Shown: in pieces, positions 12,980-24,699 of the stretch
How the letters are laid out: every line of letters starts with the position of its first letter
How positions within the stretch are numbered: position 1 is the stretch's first letter
NCBI RefSeq assembly: GCF_031143425.1
Contig: NC_090445.1
Span: forward strand, 819,304,817-819,368,816
From: Pleurodeles waltl
Taxonomy: Eukaryota > Chordata > Amphibia > Caudata > Salamandridae
Reading direction: 5' to 3'
DNA length: 64,000 bases
Notes under the pieces: generated by a model
What the model saw: only the letters and a program-made list of their open reading frames with translations
Database searches by the model: none
What the model was told of the DNA's origin: nothing
Position numbers and translations under genes: made by a program

Positions 12980-14865
12980 TGTTAGAAATGGGGTCTTTGG
13001 TTGGCAGCCAGGTAACCCCCTGTCCAAGCAAGGACCCTCACTCTAGTCAGGGCAAGTCACACACAATCAAAATTATTCTGTGCCCACCCTCTGGCAGCTT
13101 GGCACTGAGCAGTCAGGGTTAACTTAGAAGGCAATGTGTAAAGTATTTGTGCAATAAATCATGCAATAACACAGTATAGCACCACAGAGATACACCACAC
13201 AGTGTTTAGAAAAATATTGATTATTTATCTGGATAAATGCAGGTCAAAAAGATCAAGATTTGATAAGTACAAGTTAAAATATCACTTCAGAGAATGATAA
13301 AAAGAGTCTTTAGTCTTTAAAAAACAACAAGTGTCTCTTGCAAGCACAAAGTACCTGGTTTGCGTTCAAATTCTCCGCAAGGGGACGCAGAGGAGGTGGT
13401 GCGTGGAACACAGGGAGGTGTGCATCGATTTTTCTGGCGTACTCCGTCGATGCGTCGTTGAGTTTTCATACAGGGCAGGCTTTGCGTCGATTTCCGGCAC
13501 GTAGACTGTGATTCTCTTCTGGTTGCGGGGTTTTTGGATGCCCCGGGAACGATGTGGAGAAATCCTGGGCATGCAGGACGAAGTCACAGGGGCTGCGTCG
13601 ATCCGGTGGGCGATGCGTGGAAATTTCTGTTGCACAGCAGGCACTGCGTTGATTCTTCTCGCAGGAAGTCGGGCTGCGTTGTTCCGGTTCGGCTTTGCAT
13701 CAATCCAGTGGGCCATGCGTCGAAGTTCCGGTTGTAACGCTGGTGCTGCGTCAATTTCCCATCGGGGATCTGGGCTGTGTCGTTTCGGTTTGGCGTGCAG
13801 TGATTTTCTCACGGCAATGCAGGCTGTGCGTCGTTTCTCACAGGCTGTGCCTCAATTTTCTCCGCACAAGGAGTTCTTTTGCAGAAATGAAGTCTTCTTG
13901 GTCCTGAGACATCAAGAAACAAGAGACAAGCTCTATCCAAGCCCTTGGAGAGCATTTCTCAGCAGAGCCAAAGGGCAGCAGGGCAACAGCAGGGCAGCAG
14001 TCCTTTGCAGAAAAGCAGTCAGGTGAGTCCTTTGGGAAGCCAGGCAGTTCCTCTTGGCAGGCTGCAGGTTCTGGTTCAGGGTTTCTTCTCCAGTGGTATC
14101 TTGTCCAGAAGTGTCTGAGTTGGTATGGTCAGGGACCCTGTTTAAATACCCAAATGTGCCTTTGAAGTGGGGGAGACTTCAAAGAGAGGCTTAGAAGTGC
14201 ACAAAGTCCCCTTTCAGTTCCATCCTATCTGCCAGGGTCTCAGTACGGGGTGTGGCAGTCCATTGTGTGAGGGCAGGCTACTGTCCTTTGACATGTAAGT
14301 GTCAGGCCCTCCACCCTCCCAGCCCAGGAAGACCCATTTAATATGCAGATGTGTGCAGGTGTGACTGAGTATCCTGTGTTTGGGGTTTGTCTGAGTGGAA
14401 TGCACAAGGGAGCTGTCAACTAACCCAGCCAGGCGTGGATTGTAAAGCACAGAAGTCTTTAAGTGCAGAGAAATGCTCATTTTCTAAAAGTGGCATTTCG
14501 TAGATAGTAATATTAAATCCAACTTCACCAGTCAGCAGAACTTTGTATTACCATTCTGGCCATACTAAATATGACCTTGTTACTCCTTTCAGATCAGAAT
14601 CTACCACCCAAACAGTATATGAGGGTAGCCATAATGTTAGCCTATCAAAGAAGCAGGCCTCACAGCAGTATAAAAACGAATTTAGGAGTTTTACACTACC
14701 AGGACATATAAACTGCACAGGTACATGTCCTGCCTTCTATCTACATAGTACCCTGACCTAGGGGTTACCTAGGGCCTACCTTAGGGGTGACTTATATGTA
14801 GGAAAAGGGGAGTTTAAGGCTTGGCAAGTACTTTTATTTGCCAAGTCGAAGTGGCAGTGAAACTA
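12980..14865. repeat. LTR-like interspersed repeat starting TGTTAGAAATG
   Basis: The sequence changes character at 12,980, where it begins with TGTTAGAAATGGGGTC. It continues through a block of degenerate direct repeats to a closing region rich in short direct repeats (GGGGTTACCTAGGGCCTACC), and changes again at about 14,865. I believe this is the LTR or terminal part of a high-copy salamander retroelement, because the opening and closing segments look familiar. That rests on memory. No protein domain is present; the frames at 13,366-13,812 (-) and 13,508-14,026 (+) are consequences of the repeats inside. Confidence 0.45.
13380..13880. repeat. Degenerate tandem block built on GCTGCGTCGATT-like units
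   Basis: The core (G)CTGCGTCGAT or (G)GGCTGTGTCG recurs at irregular intervals of roughly 25-65 bases, with interspersed TTCCGGTTCGG and TTTCTC patches. The block has a raised CpG content and accounts for the long open frames on both strands. It lies inside the LTR-like repeat and may be an expanded promoter or enhancer block. Confidence 0.5.
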
Positions 14866-15519
14866 CACTCACAGGCCTATTGTAAATACGTGGTGTCATT
14901 AGGTGCCATGGGGGGCGCAGGAAAAGTGGTGCATCATAGCTGATACCCCTTTTTAAAAAAAATATTGGCTTAGTATCACAGAAGTGATCTTTTGGACCCT
15001 TTTGTGATACTAGAGTACAGCCTCTGGCCAAAGTACATTTGTTACATTTCTGTGATCCTGTCTAAAGGCAAATTTGTGGTCAGTGGCACAAAGCCCATCG
15101 AAATATGCTGAAATATATTGGTGAAAATGCTCAATAAAATTCAGCTTTTGTTGTTTTAACCAGAGTCCGCAGGTTATTCCCCATTTTCAGGGACAAACTT
15201 ATGACCTGTGGAATTGGATTTTATTGCGTTCAATAAATATCGACCTAAAATATTGGGCCACTCACAATGAAAGCCTAAATAGGGTATTTTGACACATGGT
15301 GAGGCAAATGACATGACTCATGGGGGCACGTTCCTTTGTTAAATAAATGCACGAAGCATTTACGACTATTACATTGCTCAGTCTGGGCAACTGAATCAAT
15401 TATTCTGCAGGTCCATTACTCCTTAGGAAAATTTCACTGCTTCAATGAGGATAAGATAGGCGCTCATAATGACACTATTGTGGCACTTACTGGGAACCAC
15501 CATTGATCATATTATATGC
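14866..15519. other. Unassigned sequence between the LTR-like repeat and the hAT element
   Basis: It contains a local inverted pair around 14,962-15,015 (GTATCACAGAAGTGATC and TTTTGTGATAC) but no coding frame with a recognisable domain. Confidence 0.5.
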
Positions 15520-15527
15520 GTGAGATC
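15520..15527. repeat. Left 8-bp target-site duplication of the hAT element (GTGAGATC)
   Basis: GTGAGATC directly precedes the left terminal inverted repeat and recurs directly after the right one at 21,460-21,467. An 8-bp duplication is characteristic of hAT transposases. Confidence 0.85.
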
Positions 15528-16254
15528 TAGGGTGACCACCCGTCCGTAAATTTCACAGACTGTCCGTAATTTCGCCCTGCCGTCCGTTGTCCGTGATGAA
15601 AGCTTTAACGGACTGCATTTGTCCGTAATTTTAGCCTTTCACCTAAAGTGCAACGGAGGCAGGGCAAAATTACGGGCAGATCAGTTTCCCCAGCTGCAGT
15701 GAAAGGCAGGGAGTCTCCTGTGCTCTGAGGAAGGGGCAGACAGATAAGAATCAGACCTTCTTGACAGGGGGTCTCTTTCCCTAAAGACATGCAAATATGC
15801 CCAACTGGTAAATCTGCAAATACAAAGGGGCTTGAAAACCTGCATTGACTTTACTAAAAGGAGTCACTTGAAGTTTTCTGGTGGCAAAGATATTTCTTTT
15901 AGAGAGGTATTGTAATGGTGTTCCAAGGTGAGTTGTGGAGTGTGTGGTTTTAATGGAGTGCTACATTTTTTTTTTGTACTAGGTATAAACTGTATATTAT
16001 TCAAATCTGTATTTGAGAAGCACTTTTTTTTTTATTTAACCGAAATGTATTTGCGCATTTTGTAGCAGCCTTTATTATGATGCAATTGTATTTTTTACAG
16101 TTCTTTCAGGTACCTCGGTACCTCATAGTATTAACAAACATTGGCAAAGCCAATAGGTTTCATCTACTAAAGAGTTATTGGCTTTGCTAATGTGTTTTAG
16201 CCATTATCCATGTTATGCACCAGAGTAGCTGCTGTTCAGCATGGCTTAAAGTTA

Positions 16255-18060
16255 GTGGCATAGTTGTGTGGAGTGGAGTAGAGTGGCATAGGAGCAGTGG
16301 CGTAGACCCCAGTGGTGCAAAATACAGTGCAGTGGGGTACAGTGCAGTTGTTTAGAGTGCGTTAGCGTAGAGTGCAGTGGTTTAGAGTGCAGTGGCATGG
16401 AGTGGCGTGGGACAGAGTAGAGTGGCATAGAGTGCAGTGGAGTAGAGTGGCATACAATGGAGTAGCAGAGAGAGCAGTAGTGTAGAGTGGTGCAGTGGCA
16501 TAGATTGCAGAGTAGACTCACGTTGCAGGGAGTACAGTGGCATAGTGTAGAGTGGTGCAGAGTAGAGCTAAGTGCTGTAGAGTGGAGTGAGGCAGAGTAG
16601 AGTGACATAGAGTGCAGTGGCATAGAAGGCAATAGTACAGAGTAGATTGGTGTATAGTACAGTGGTGGAGAGTGCAACGCTGCAGAGTAGAGTGTCAGTG
16701 CAGTGATGTGGAGTGGAGTAGAGTGGCACAGAGAGCAGTGGCATAGAGTACAGTGGTACAGAGTAGAGGGCAGTGGCGTACAGTGCAGTTGTTTAGCGTG
16801 CATTGGCACAGAGTGCAGTGGCATAGAGTGGCATGGGGTAGAGTTACATAGAGTGCAGTGGAGTAGTGTGGCATACAATAGAGTAGCAGAGAGTGCAGTA
16901 ATGCAGAGTGGTGCAGTGTCATAGAGTGCAGAGTAGACTCATGTGACATAGAGTGTAGTGGTGTAGAGTGGTGAAGAGTGGAGTATTGTAGAGTGGTGTA
17001 GAGTAGAATAGAGTGCCTAGAGTGCAGTGGCATAGAGTAGAGTGGTGTAGAGTGCAGAGTAGAGTGTCAGTGCAGTGGTGTAGAGTGGTACAGAGAACAG
17101 TGGCATAGAGTACAGTGGTGCAGAGTAAAGGGCAGTGGCAGACAGTGCAGTTGTTTAGAGTGCACTGGTGTAGAGTGCAGTTGCATAGAGTGGCATTGGG
17201 TGGAGTAGAGTGGCATAGAATGCAGTGGAATACAGTATATTGGTGCAGAGTGCAGTAGTACAGAGCAGAGTGGTGTAGAGTAAAGTGGTGGCCAGTGCAG
17301 TGATGCAGAGTGACAGCTTGCAGTGGTGTAGAGTGCATTGAACTAGAGTGCAGTGGTCAGAGTGGTATAGAGTACAGTGGCGTAGAATAGATTGTTTCAC
17401 AGTAGAGTGCAGTGGCATAGAGTAGAGAGGTGCAGGGTAGAGTGCAGTGGCATAGAATGCAGTGGTACAGAGTGCAGTGGCATAAAGTAGATTATTTCAC
17501 AGTAGAGTGAGGTGGCTTAGAGTGGAGAGGTGCAGGGTAGAGTGGAGTTGCATGAAGTGGCATAGAATGTGATGGCATAGAGTAAAGTAGTGTAGAGTGC
17601 TGTGGCATAGAGTGCAGAGGTGCAGAGTAGATTATAGTGATGTACAGTGTATTGATGTAGAGTGCAGGGGCATAGTGTTGAGTGTTACAGAGTAAAGTGC
17701 ATTAGCATAGAGTGTATTAGCTTAGAGTGCAGTGGCGTACAGTGCAGTGTTGCAGAGTGGCAGAGAGTGGAGTTGTGCAGATTAGATTGGTGTTGCCTAG
17801 ACTGGAGTGGTATAACGTGCAGACGAGCAGAGCGCAGTGGTGTAGAGAGGCGTAAAGTGCAGTGGCATAGAGTAGAGTGATACAGAGTAGAGCGGCATAA
17901 GTGTGAAGTAGCATAGAGTGCAGTGGCATAATGTGGAGTGGTTCCGAATGGAGAAGAGTGCAGTGGCATGGAGTGGAGTAAAGTAGAGTGATACAGAGTA
18001 GATGCAGTGGTGTGGATTGGTGCAGAGCAGAGTGGAAGGGAGTATGCATAGTGTGGTAAC
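16255..18060. repeat. GT/GA-rich tandem repeat block built on 5-bp multiples (AGAGTGCAGTGGCAT)
   Basis: About 1.8 kb consists of variants of AGAGTGCAGTGGCAT and AGAGTGGTGT, with unit lengths in multiples of five bases. The minus strand therefore has long low-complexity frames of His, Ser, Leu, Cys and Thr (for example 16,252-16,878 and 17,685-18,062). They are frame-independent products of the repeat, not genes. Longer segments also recur: about 16,690-16,930 and about 17,060-17,330 share order, which suggests higher-order duplication. The block lies inside the hAT element. Confidence 0.85.
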
Positions 18061-18391
18061 ACACTGCCATTACAGACAACACATTTCTGATTGAAATGAC
18101 CATTACATTTGCACAGATATACAGTTTTTCAAATCAAACTATACTGTGCACAGACGATGATGTGTGGAAATTGCATCACCTAATGCAATGGTTTGTTTTA
18201 ATCATTTGTTTCCAGCACAGTTCAGAATTAACAAAAATGTGCTTGATTTGTACTTCTAATTCTGATATATTCTGAAGTTTATTTAAATGTTGTCATGTGA
18301 TAGAAAAAACTCTTTCCTAACCCCAGTATCCAGCAAGATTGTCGCATAAATCGTCTCACTTTGAAGTCAGAGAAAGGAAAGTAAACACTAA

Positions 18392-18979
18392 GGGCCTCAT
18401 TCTGACTTTGGTGGGCGGCGGAGGCCGCCTGCCAAAGTACCGCCGTCAGAATACCGCTGCGCGGTCAAAAGACCGCCGCAGTAATTCTGAGTTTCCCGCT
18501 GGGCTGGCGGGCGACCGCCAGAAGGCCGCCCGCCAGCCCAGCGGGAAACCCCCTTCCATGAGGATGCCGGCTCCGAATGGAGCCGGCGGAGTGGAAGGGG
18601 TGCGACGGGTGCAGTTGCACCCGTCGCGATTTTCAGTGTCTGCTTAGCAGACACTGAAAATCTTGGTGGGGCCCTGTTAGGGGGCCCCTGCAGTGCCCAT
18701 GCCAGGGGCCCCGCGACACCCGTTACCGCCAGCCAGGTTCTGGCGGTCAAAACCGCCAGAGCCAGGCTGGCGGTAAGGGGGTCGGAATCCCCATGGCGGC
18801 GCTGCCTGCAGCGCCGCCATGGAGGATTCCCCAGGGCAGCGGGAAACCCGGTTTTCCGTTTCTGACCGCGGCGGTACCACCACGGTCAGAATGCCCATGG
18901 ATGCACCGCCAGCCTGTTGGCGGTGCATCCGGGGTCGTTGGCCTGGCGGTAGTCTACCGCCAGGGTCAGAATGACCCCC
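18392..18979. mobile_element. PIF/Harbinger-type MITE, 588 bp, TAA duplication
   Basis: The element begins GGGCCTCATTCTGAC and ends GTCAGAATGACCCCC, flanked on both sides by TAA (18,389-18,391 and 18,980-18,982). TAA is a standard PIF/Harbinger target (TWA). The interior is GC-rich with many CCGCC/GGCGG inverted pairs. The right terminus, read inward as GGGGGTCATTCTGACC, matches the left terminus of the autonomous Harbinger element at 52,845 over 16 bases. It is nested in the hAT element. No transposase frame is present; the frames here come from the GC-rich palindromes. Confidence 0.85.
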
Positions 18980-19059
18980 TAAGTTCCCACCGAAGACAGA
19001 GCCTGACATTTGACTTTGTTCTTTGAATGCACAGCAAATATGATAAGATAAGAACAAGA

Positions 19060-20210
19060 TTTACAGGCCTGTTTACAGAAAGGGAGCACTTGGCAGGATA
19101 CTGTAAATAAGGTTTTGGCAAGGGAAGGGACGAATTCAAGCTGCATAGCCTAAAACAAATAAAGCCAGCAAATTGAAAGCAACAAATTGTGAGTTACAAA
19201 CCACTAGGCCAATGGTAAGCAATGGGCAGAATGCATTCACAAGGAAGCACTATGAAGATACTTAAAGTGAGAGCTGTGGGATACTTTGTGGGGAAATTCC
19301 AGTATTTTAGTCCATATCTTGCAGAGGTTTGGCCACATCAATCACCCAGGTAGTATGACGAGAAGACCTGGAGTGGTTTCCATGTTGCAGGATAGGTCTG
19401 TGCACCCATTCTATCAGTTTGCCACCAGTTCCTATGGTGTAGAGGTTCTGGCACACCTCTTGTAGGGTTAATGCTAGGTGGCAGACATGAAATAGGGCAT
19501 TTAATGATTATTTAAGGTGGTTGTAAGTAAGGAGTTGACCGGGGTGAAGACGGTTTGGAAATTAAGTAGCTTGCTGTCCATAAACAAATCCTCCAATTGT
19601 AAGATACCTGCAGCATGCTACTGATGGAGTTGCTCTGAGCACCTCTGTCCTGTGTGAGTGGGAAGGCTTAGCAAAGGTAGTGCATGAGCACAGGGTTTCT
19701 TCCTGTCAGTGAAAGAGAAAGGCAAGAGAAAGCTGTGCATTGTAACCCCAGATGGTGATCCATAGAATTGTCAGTAGGAAACAATGAGCAATGCACTAGC
19801 CTTCCTTAAGAGTCTTTACTGGTCAACCCCATCTCATGCAGAGACGTGGGCAGAAAACCAGCGAGCCACCCATTGGACCTGTACAGCTGAATAGTAGCAT
19901 TCGAAGTCCAGAAGACCTAATCCACCCGCAGTCACGGGTAGCTTTAGAGTGGAAAGAGCTACCCGACAGCGCTGCAGTGCCCACATCAGATGTGTGGCAT
20001 GTCTGAAGAAGGAATGAAGGACCAGCAGGGGAAGGTTTGCAAAATAATACTATCATTGGGGTAGCACACCATGTTCACTAGTGCCACGTGGCCCACTACA
20101 GAAAGCAGAAGAGAAGACCAAAAAGCAAACTGGGGTTGAATGGACCGTGACGCTCTGCCTAGATTTCCATCCTGCAAATCAGTGGGAAAATGGTAGGTAT
20201 TAATCACTAG
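19060..20210 (-). mobile_element. L1-type LINE ORF2 C-terminal fragment
   Basis: On the minus strand near 19,880-19,980 translation gives a block reading RVALSTLKLPVTADGLGLLD then FECYYSAVQVQWVARW. This matches the conserved post-RT region of L1 ORF2 (x-GGLGLP-x-F-x-YYxAAQL). Upstream, at about 20,000-20,200, weak FPCW/FSSAF-like segments continue the same domain. Downstream to about 19,060 only broken frames remain. It is inside the hAT element and has many stops. Confidence 0.6.
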
Positions 20211-21459
20211 GTATCAAAAGGTAACTGGTCCCCAGTTCAATTTGAGGTCTAATTGTATATAAAGGGGAAAACAGTGCAATATGTTGAAGAAACACTAATT
20301 ACATTTTAAAATTCTTACATTTTGTTTGTGCAATTTACATCCCAAATATTTTGAAGATTCTGTGTGTACTTGACACTTAGGGATAACCCATATCACTAGT
20401 TTGGCTTTTGCTCAATTTCCAAACCATTTAAAGACATGGACAAAGTGGGCAATTGCCTTGCACAACCTTGCAAGGGGTCTGGCCCCTGCTCACCCTTCAC
20501 AAGCACTAACAGCGGACCATTGCACCATTAGAGTTTGCCAAGGTGGATGGGTGTTGCTTGTTCAACCACTTGACAGTGCCTCTTCTGTTTGTCTCCTGTG
20601 TGCAGAGAAAACTCCCCAGGTACCCAATACCTTTTGTTAGTCTTGGTGGACCCATCTTGTCTGATTTTAGGAATTGTCCTACCTTGTTCTTCTCTTCCTT
20701 ATTTATCCAGTTCTTGGCAACAACACTTTGATTCATTTGCCGTGGATCTTCCATTTTATCTCGATTTCATCCTCCTCTTTTATTGTATTATCTTTGATTA
20801 GTAGTCCGGGCTCCCATTTCTGAGATAAATGTAGAGTCCCAGATCTACACTCTAGTGCTGTGAGACTACAGACAAGTTGTGGGTACCTCACATCCTGACA
20901 TTAGGTGTGAGACTGTCGCCCACACCATCAGCCCAACCTCTTTCATTTTGTTTTTAGGTTGAAAGTCCGCAGGCGGTTGGGGTAAGCCAGATGTTTTTGT
21001 TCAATTTGTTTAAACTAGCATAAGGTTAATTACCTTAATGTTTCCCAAACTGTTTGCCAGGGGTTTTAAAATGTTCAGAAACATAATCAAAATGTTGCTG
21101 TTACTTTATCTTCAAGAAAGATCGGGTAGATTTGGGTAGGGATGGTGGCCTTGCCGCAGTACTGAAGGGCATTAATTTACTACTGAACAAGGATGTAATG
21201 TGACACCTGAATGTAGCATACGAATAGGCAATCACAAAAAGACCACAGTGAATAAACAGTGCTATGTTAAAAAGAGTAAATAAATGCATAGTGAGGCATG
21301 GCCTCTCTTGGGTGTGCATGTAAAACTGACGTTTGTTCTTGAATTTGTGTCCTGAATTTTAACCCTTTGTCCTGAATTTTTGCCCTGAATTTTGACCCTT
21401 TGTCCTTGATTTTTTACAGTCCTGTCCAGAATTTGCATCAATGCCAGGTGGTCACCCTA

Positions 21460-21467
21460 GTGAGATC
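21460..21467. repeat. Right 8-bp target-site duplication of the hAT element (GTGAGATC)
   Basis: It is identical to 15,520-15,527 and abuts the right terminal repeat. Confidence 0.85.
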
Positions 21468-23422
21468 ATGCCTCGGTGGGGGATGGCGAATATAAGAAAA
21501 CTGAATTTGTCCCATTGAATGGTTAGTTAGAAATGTTTTACCCACAATGCAACCCGAGCTGCAAATTGCTGCAGAGAGTTTCACAGACATATGTATTACT
21601 GAAATAAAGGCTCTTAATATCATGACGTGGTGAATACGTTACCCCTTTCCTTCACCTTCTAGGACACTGCTTACATTTTGTAGACACATTATTAATGTCG
21701 AATGGAGGGCCCAATAATGTTCAAATTTGTATATAACAAAGACAGATTCAGACATGTAATTTTTTCTTTAAATAAGCATAGAAAGGTTTTGTGGTACTAA
21801 TGAAATGAAGATGTAGTTTTCTTTAATGCAAGAGTTACCCTACAGGCAAGGAATTTTCATTGGTATGCGCTATTTTTTTGCATAGTTTCACTTTTTTTCT
21901 AGCTATAGTCAACAAGCCCTCTGGACATACGGCCCAGCTCTCCCGAAACAGGATGCAGCTAAAACACATGCACCAACCCTCTGTGGTTTCTAAAAACTGC
22001 TTTCCCTCTCGTTAATAATTATGAGAACTCTAATATGGCTGCCGCTTCACCATCGTGTGAGAGGCGGAGATCAACTCGGATAATCCTTCATTTTTTAATC
22101 AATTATCCTGGGCCTTGCTCTTAATACCTAACGTGATATATCTGTAGCCATGCCTGAAAATACATGTCTATAGGCGCCTGACTGGAACAACTGAAACCAC
22201 ACCGACACCTGCACTCAGGGACCAAACATGAGATCCTGTAGCGCCGACGAGGTCGTGAAAGGACATGCTCAGCATGATAGAGACGAGTAAGACTTCTTAC
22301 TATCATAACCACATAATCTGGCCCAAAAAATCAGGAAGAATACGCTCTAATAAAGGGACAATTCCTAACATAAAGAAACAAAATGATAACAGGGATACAA
22401 AAGATGTGGAAGGTAGGCAACAATGGACCCATTACACCAAAGACGATGACTGCTGTGCTCACACTGGGAAGAGGGAAAATTGTAGAAGACTGCATCATCC
22501 TTTGAAACCAAAATGCAGGCGTGGCTCCTCCGCTGGGGCGGAGGAGCGTTCCCCCACCCCTCCAACCAGCAGCAGCAGCTGCAAACCTTTTACCAAAAGA
22601 CGATAAAAAACTATGTTTATTATAATTTTTTGGTAAAAAAGAGGGGGACCACAGACTGTGGCGAGCACATAGGGGTAGTGCACAGCACTTCCCCTCACAG
22701 CACATGTATGTTTGGCTGGCCGTCTCGGGCCGGCAAAACACACATGCGCGCAGTAGGCTCTCTTGAGCCCGGCATTGTGTTGCCAGGCTGGATAGAGCAG
22801 GCACAGGCTCTCAGTCTCTGAGCAGCGTCAGGATTGGCTGCAGGGTAGGCTGGGAGCCTGTGTCTACAGCCTGTCTATGCAGGAGAGGAGTAGTGCGGGG
22901 GTGACAGCGGCGACGATTTGGGTACTTTTTTTTAAAAGTAATTTTATTAATTCCCCCATCCCAGGCCCCTCCCCCACCTCCCCCACTCACGCGCTCACCA
23001 CCCCGCCCCTCTTTAGCACCTTGAGCCGCTCCTGCAAATATGGACACCACTGAAGGAGAGTTGAAACAGATATAAGACGGGACATTACAGACAGAAAATG
23101 AAAACTATTGCTGAGATATACTCCCAAACTATTGAGGAAAGCCCGAAAAAGCCAAATTTGCTTTAAGTATCTACATAAAACCTGCTGCACCCCTAAGAAA
23201 ATAATGCTAATATACGTGTCTCCCAACTCTGATTTCCAGGGATACAAACAAACTGTCACTCGCAGGCTTCTACCACAAGGTCAGGGGCTGCCAACTGATA
23301 ACCCAATACTGGAGATTAGAACAGAAATAGTAAGTAACACAACGGGACTAGAAAACCTCCTTCACCAGGAGAAGTGCCTTCTGCAGCTAATACCGAAAGC
23401 TAAAAAAAAACAAAATAAGTAC
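21468..23422. other. Unassigned, probably mixed interspersed repeats
   Basis: The sequence changes at about 22,490-23,060, where a GC-richer insert (GGAGGAGCG, CAGCAGCAGCTGCAAACC) interrupts a Lys/Asn-rich frame on +. The flanks at 22,265-22,480 and 23,060-23,420 could be parts of one older element interrupted by this insert. No domain could be named with confidence. Confidence 0.45.
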
Positions 23423-23425
23423 TAA

Positions 23426-23887
23426 GGGCCTGATTTAAGAATTTTCCATTTGCAAAAAGTGATCGCAAATTGTGCACCAACTAATTTCGAATGGAAAGGA
23501 AGTTTGTGAACCGATCTATGTAGTTATAGGTCATTTCACAAAATCCCGAGTCCAAGTGGGTAGCAATTCAACCTACCTCAATAATTTACATGAGGCGGGT
23601 CGCAATTGGGGTAGAGTCACAGGCATGGCGGCCTGTTGAAGTCAGCAGACCAACACATCTGTGATTGCTTATAAATAAAGCCATTTTTTTTTTGTTTAAA
23701 TGAAGCACGTTTTACGAAAAAGTGTACCCTTATAACGTCCCTTAACCCATTTAACAGTTCGAAAAACCTTCTTCAAATCAATTATTGGGTTTTAGTAAAT
23801 TACAAAAAGTGTTTTAGTGGTTGCAGACCTTCAGATTTACCAAATCTGAGGGTTTGTGACCGTTAAAACATTTTGTAAATCAGGCCC
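23426..23887. mobile_element. Harbinger-like MITE, 462 bp
   Basis: It starts GGGCCTGATTTA and ends with its exact reverse complement TAAATCAGGCCC. The left flank is TAA (23,423-23,425) and the right flank CAA (23,888-23,890), as expected for a TAA duplication with one mutation. The terminal GGGCCTGATT is shared with the palindromic MITE at 50,995. No coding capacity. Confidence 0.7.
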
Positions 23888-24456
23888 CAAATTTATAAAC
23901 CATATGCTGTTACTAGTAGAAAGACACTTAGCAATGAATTGGAAATCCACTAAAATACTAGCTACAACTAAATGGAAACAGAAAGTCAAATAATTGGCCG
24001 CAATAGTGGGAACAGAAGCGCATATTGAAATACAAAGCCAAGACCCCCTCAAACATGGAATGGAAGAGTGCGTTCATTCCTTGACACTTCAAATAGTAAC
24101 CCCCTGCCTACAACACAACAAACACAAAGCACTCGGCAGGTGCACAGACATCATCATTGCTGAACCTACTGGTACAGCAGAGGCAAAGACCCAGGGCATA
24201 CAAATATGGTGCTACTAGCCAATCCATACTAAGAAACTAACAGGCAACAAATTAGGCCAACAAATGACACAAATCCTCAAGTAAAATTACCCAAAAAAAG
24301 AAAGACTGCAATTGAGTTGCTCTAAATTCCTCCGTTTTCCGATGTAAAGCCAGGGGATTAATTAAAATGCTGTGTATTTTGCTGCCTCAGGTGTTATTAC
24401 AACCAGTTCTCTTGCCTCACCATCTATTCACAACCTCAGTAAAATAATTCAGACAG
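23888..24456. other. No recognisable gene or element
   Basis: A-rich sequence with scattered short frames on both strands (23,837-24,052 on -, 23,994-24,218 on +). No domain recognised. Confidence 0.5.
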
Positions 24457-24464
24457 TGGGTCAC

Positions 24465-24640
24465 CAGTGGAGTAACAAAACTTGAGGGGATCCCACTGCA
24501 AGGTTCCTGGAGGGGGCCGCCCTCTTCCCTGGACCCTGTAGGGAGCCTGCCACCCGTGCACAGTGGTCTGTTTTGAGGGGCCTCTAGAGCTCGGGGTCCC
24601 CCGCACAGCAGGGGCTACAGGGGCCTTTGTTACACCACTG
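24465..24640. mobile_element. hAT-type MITE, 176 bp, 8-bp duplication TGGGTCAC
   Basis: The left end CAGTGGAGTAACAAAAC and the right end, read inward as CAGTGGTGTAACAAAGG, form terminal inverted repeats of about 16 bases with one mismatch. TGGGTCAC lies directly outside both ends (24,457-24,464 and 24,641-24,648). The CAGTGGTGTAACAAAG terminus is typical of vertebrate hAT (Charlie-like) MITEs. There is no coding content. Confidence 0.88.
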
Positions 24641-24699
24641 TGGGTCACTTGTCCAGATCTTGAAGAAGAATCTGGTAGAATGTAAAGGCCTTGTCCTGA

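Larger units (their letters stand above)
15528..21459. mobile_element. Non-autonomous hAT-type DNA transposon, 5,932 bp
   Basis: The left end TAGGGTGACCACC is matched by its exact reverse complement GGTGGTCACCCTA at the right end. An 8-bp duplication GTGAGATC flanks both, as in the hAT superfamily. Subterminal repeats are present on both sides: GTCCGTAAATTT or GTCCGTAATTT near 15,542-15,635 and GTCCTGAATTTT or TTTGTCCT near 21,345-21,425. These are the kind of short repeats that hAT transposases bind. No hAT transposase frame can be found inside. The interior holds a 1.8-kb tandem block, a nested Harbinger MITE and an L1 fragment, so this is a large composite non-autonomous copy. Confidence 0.8.

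Noticed and set aside
13366..14026. Frames of 148 (-) and 172 (+) codons
   Set aside because: Both strands are open over the same CpG-rich direct repeats, and no domain is present.
16252..18103. Several 110-210 codon minus-strand frames rich in His, Ser, Leu and Cys
   Set aside because: They derive from the GT-rich tandem block; equivalent frames overlap each other in different phases.
22265..23425. Possible L1 ORF1 or endonuclease pieces on either side of a GC-rich insert
   Set aside because: No conserved motif could be identified with enough certainty to name a family.
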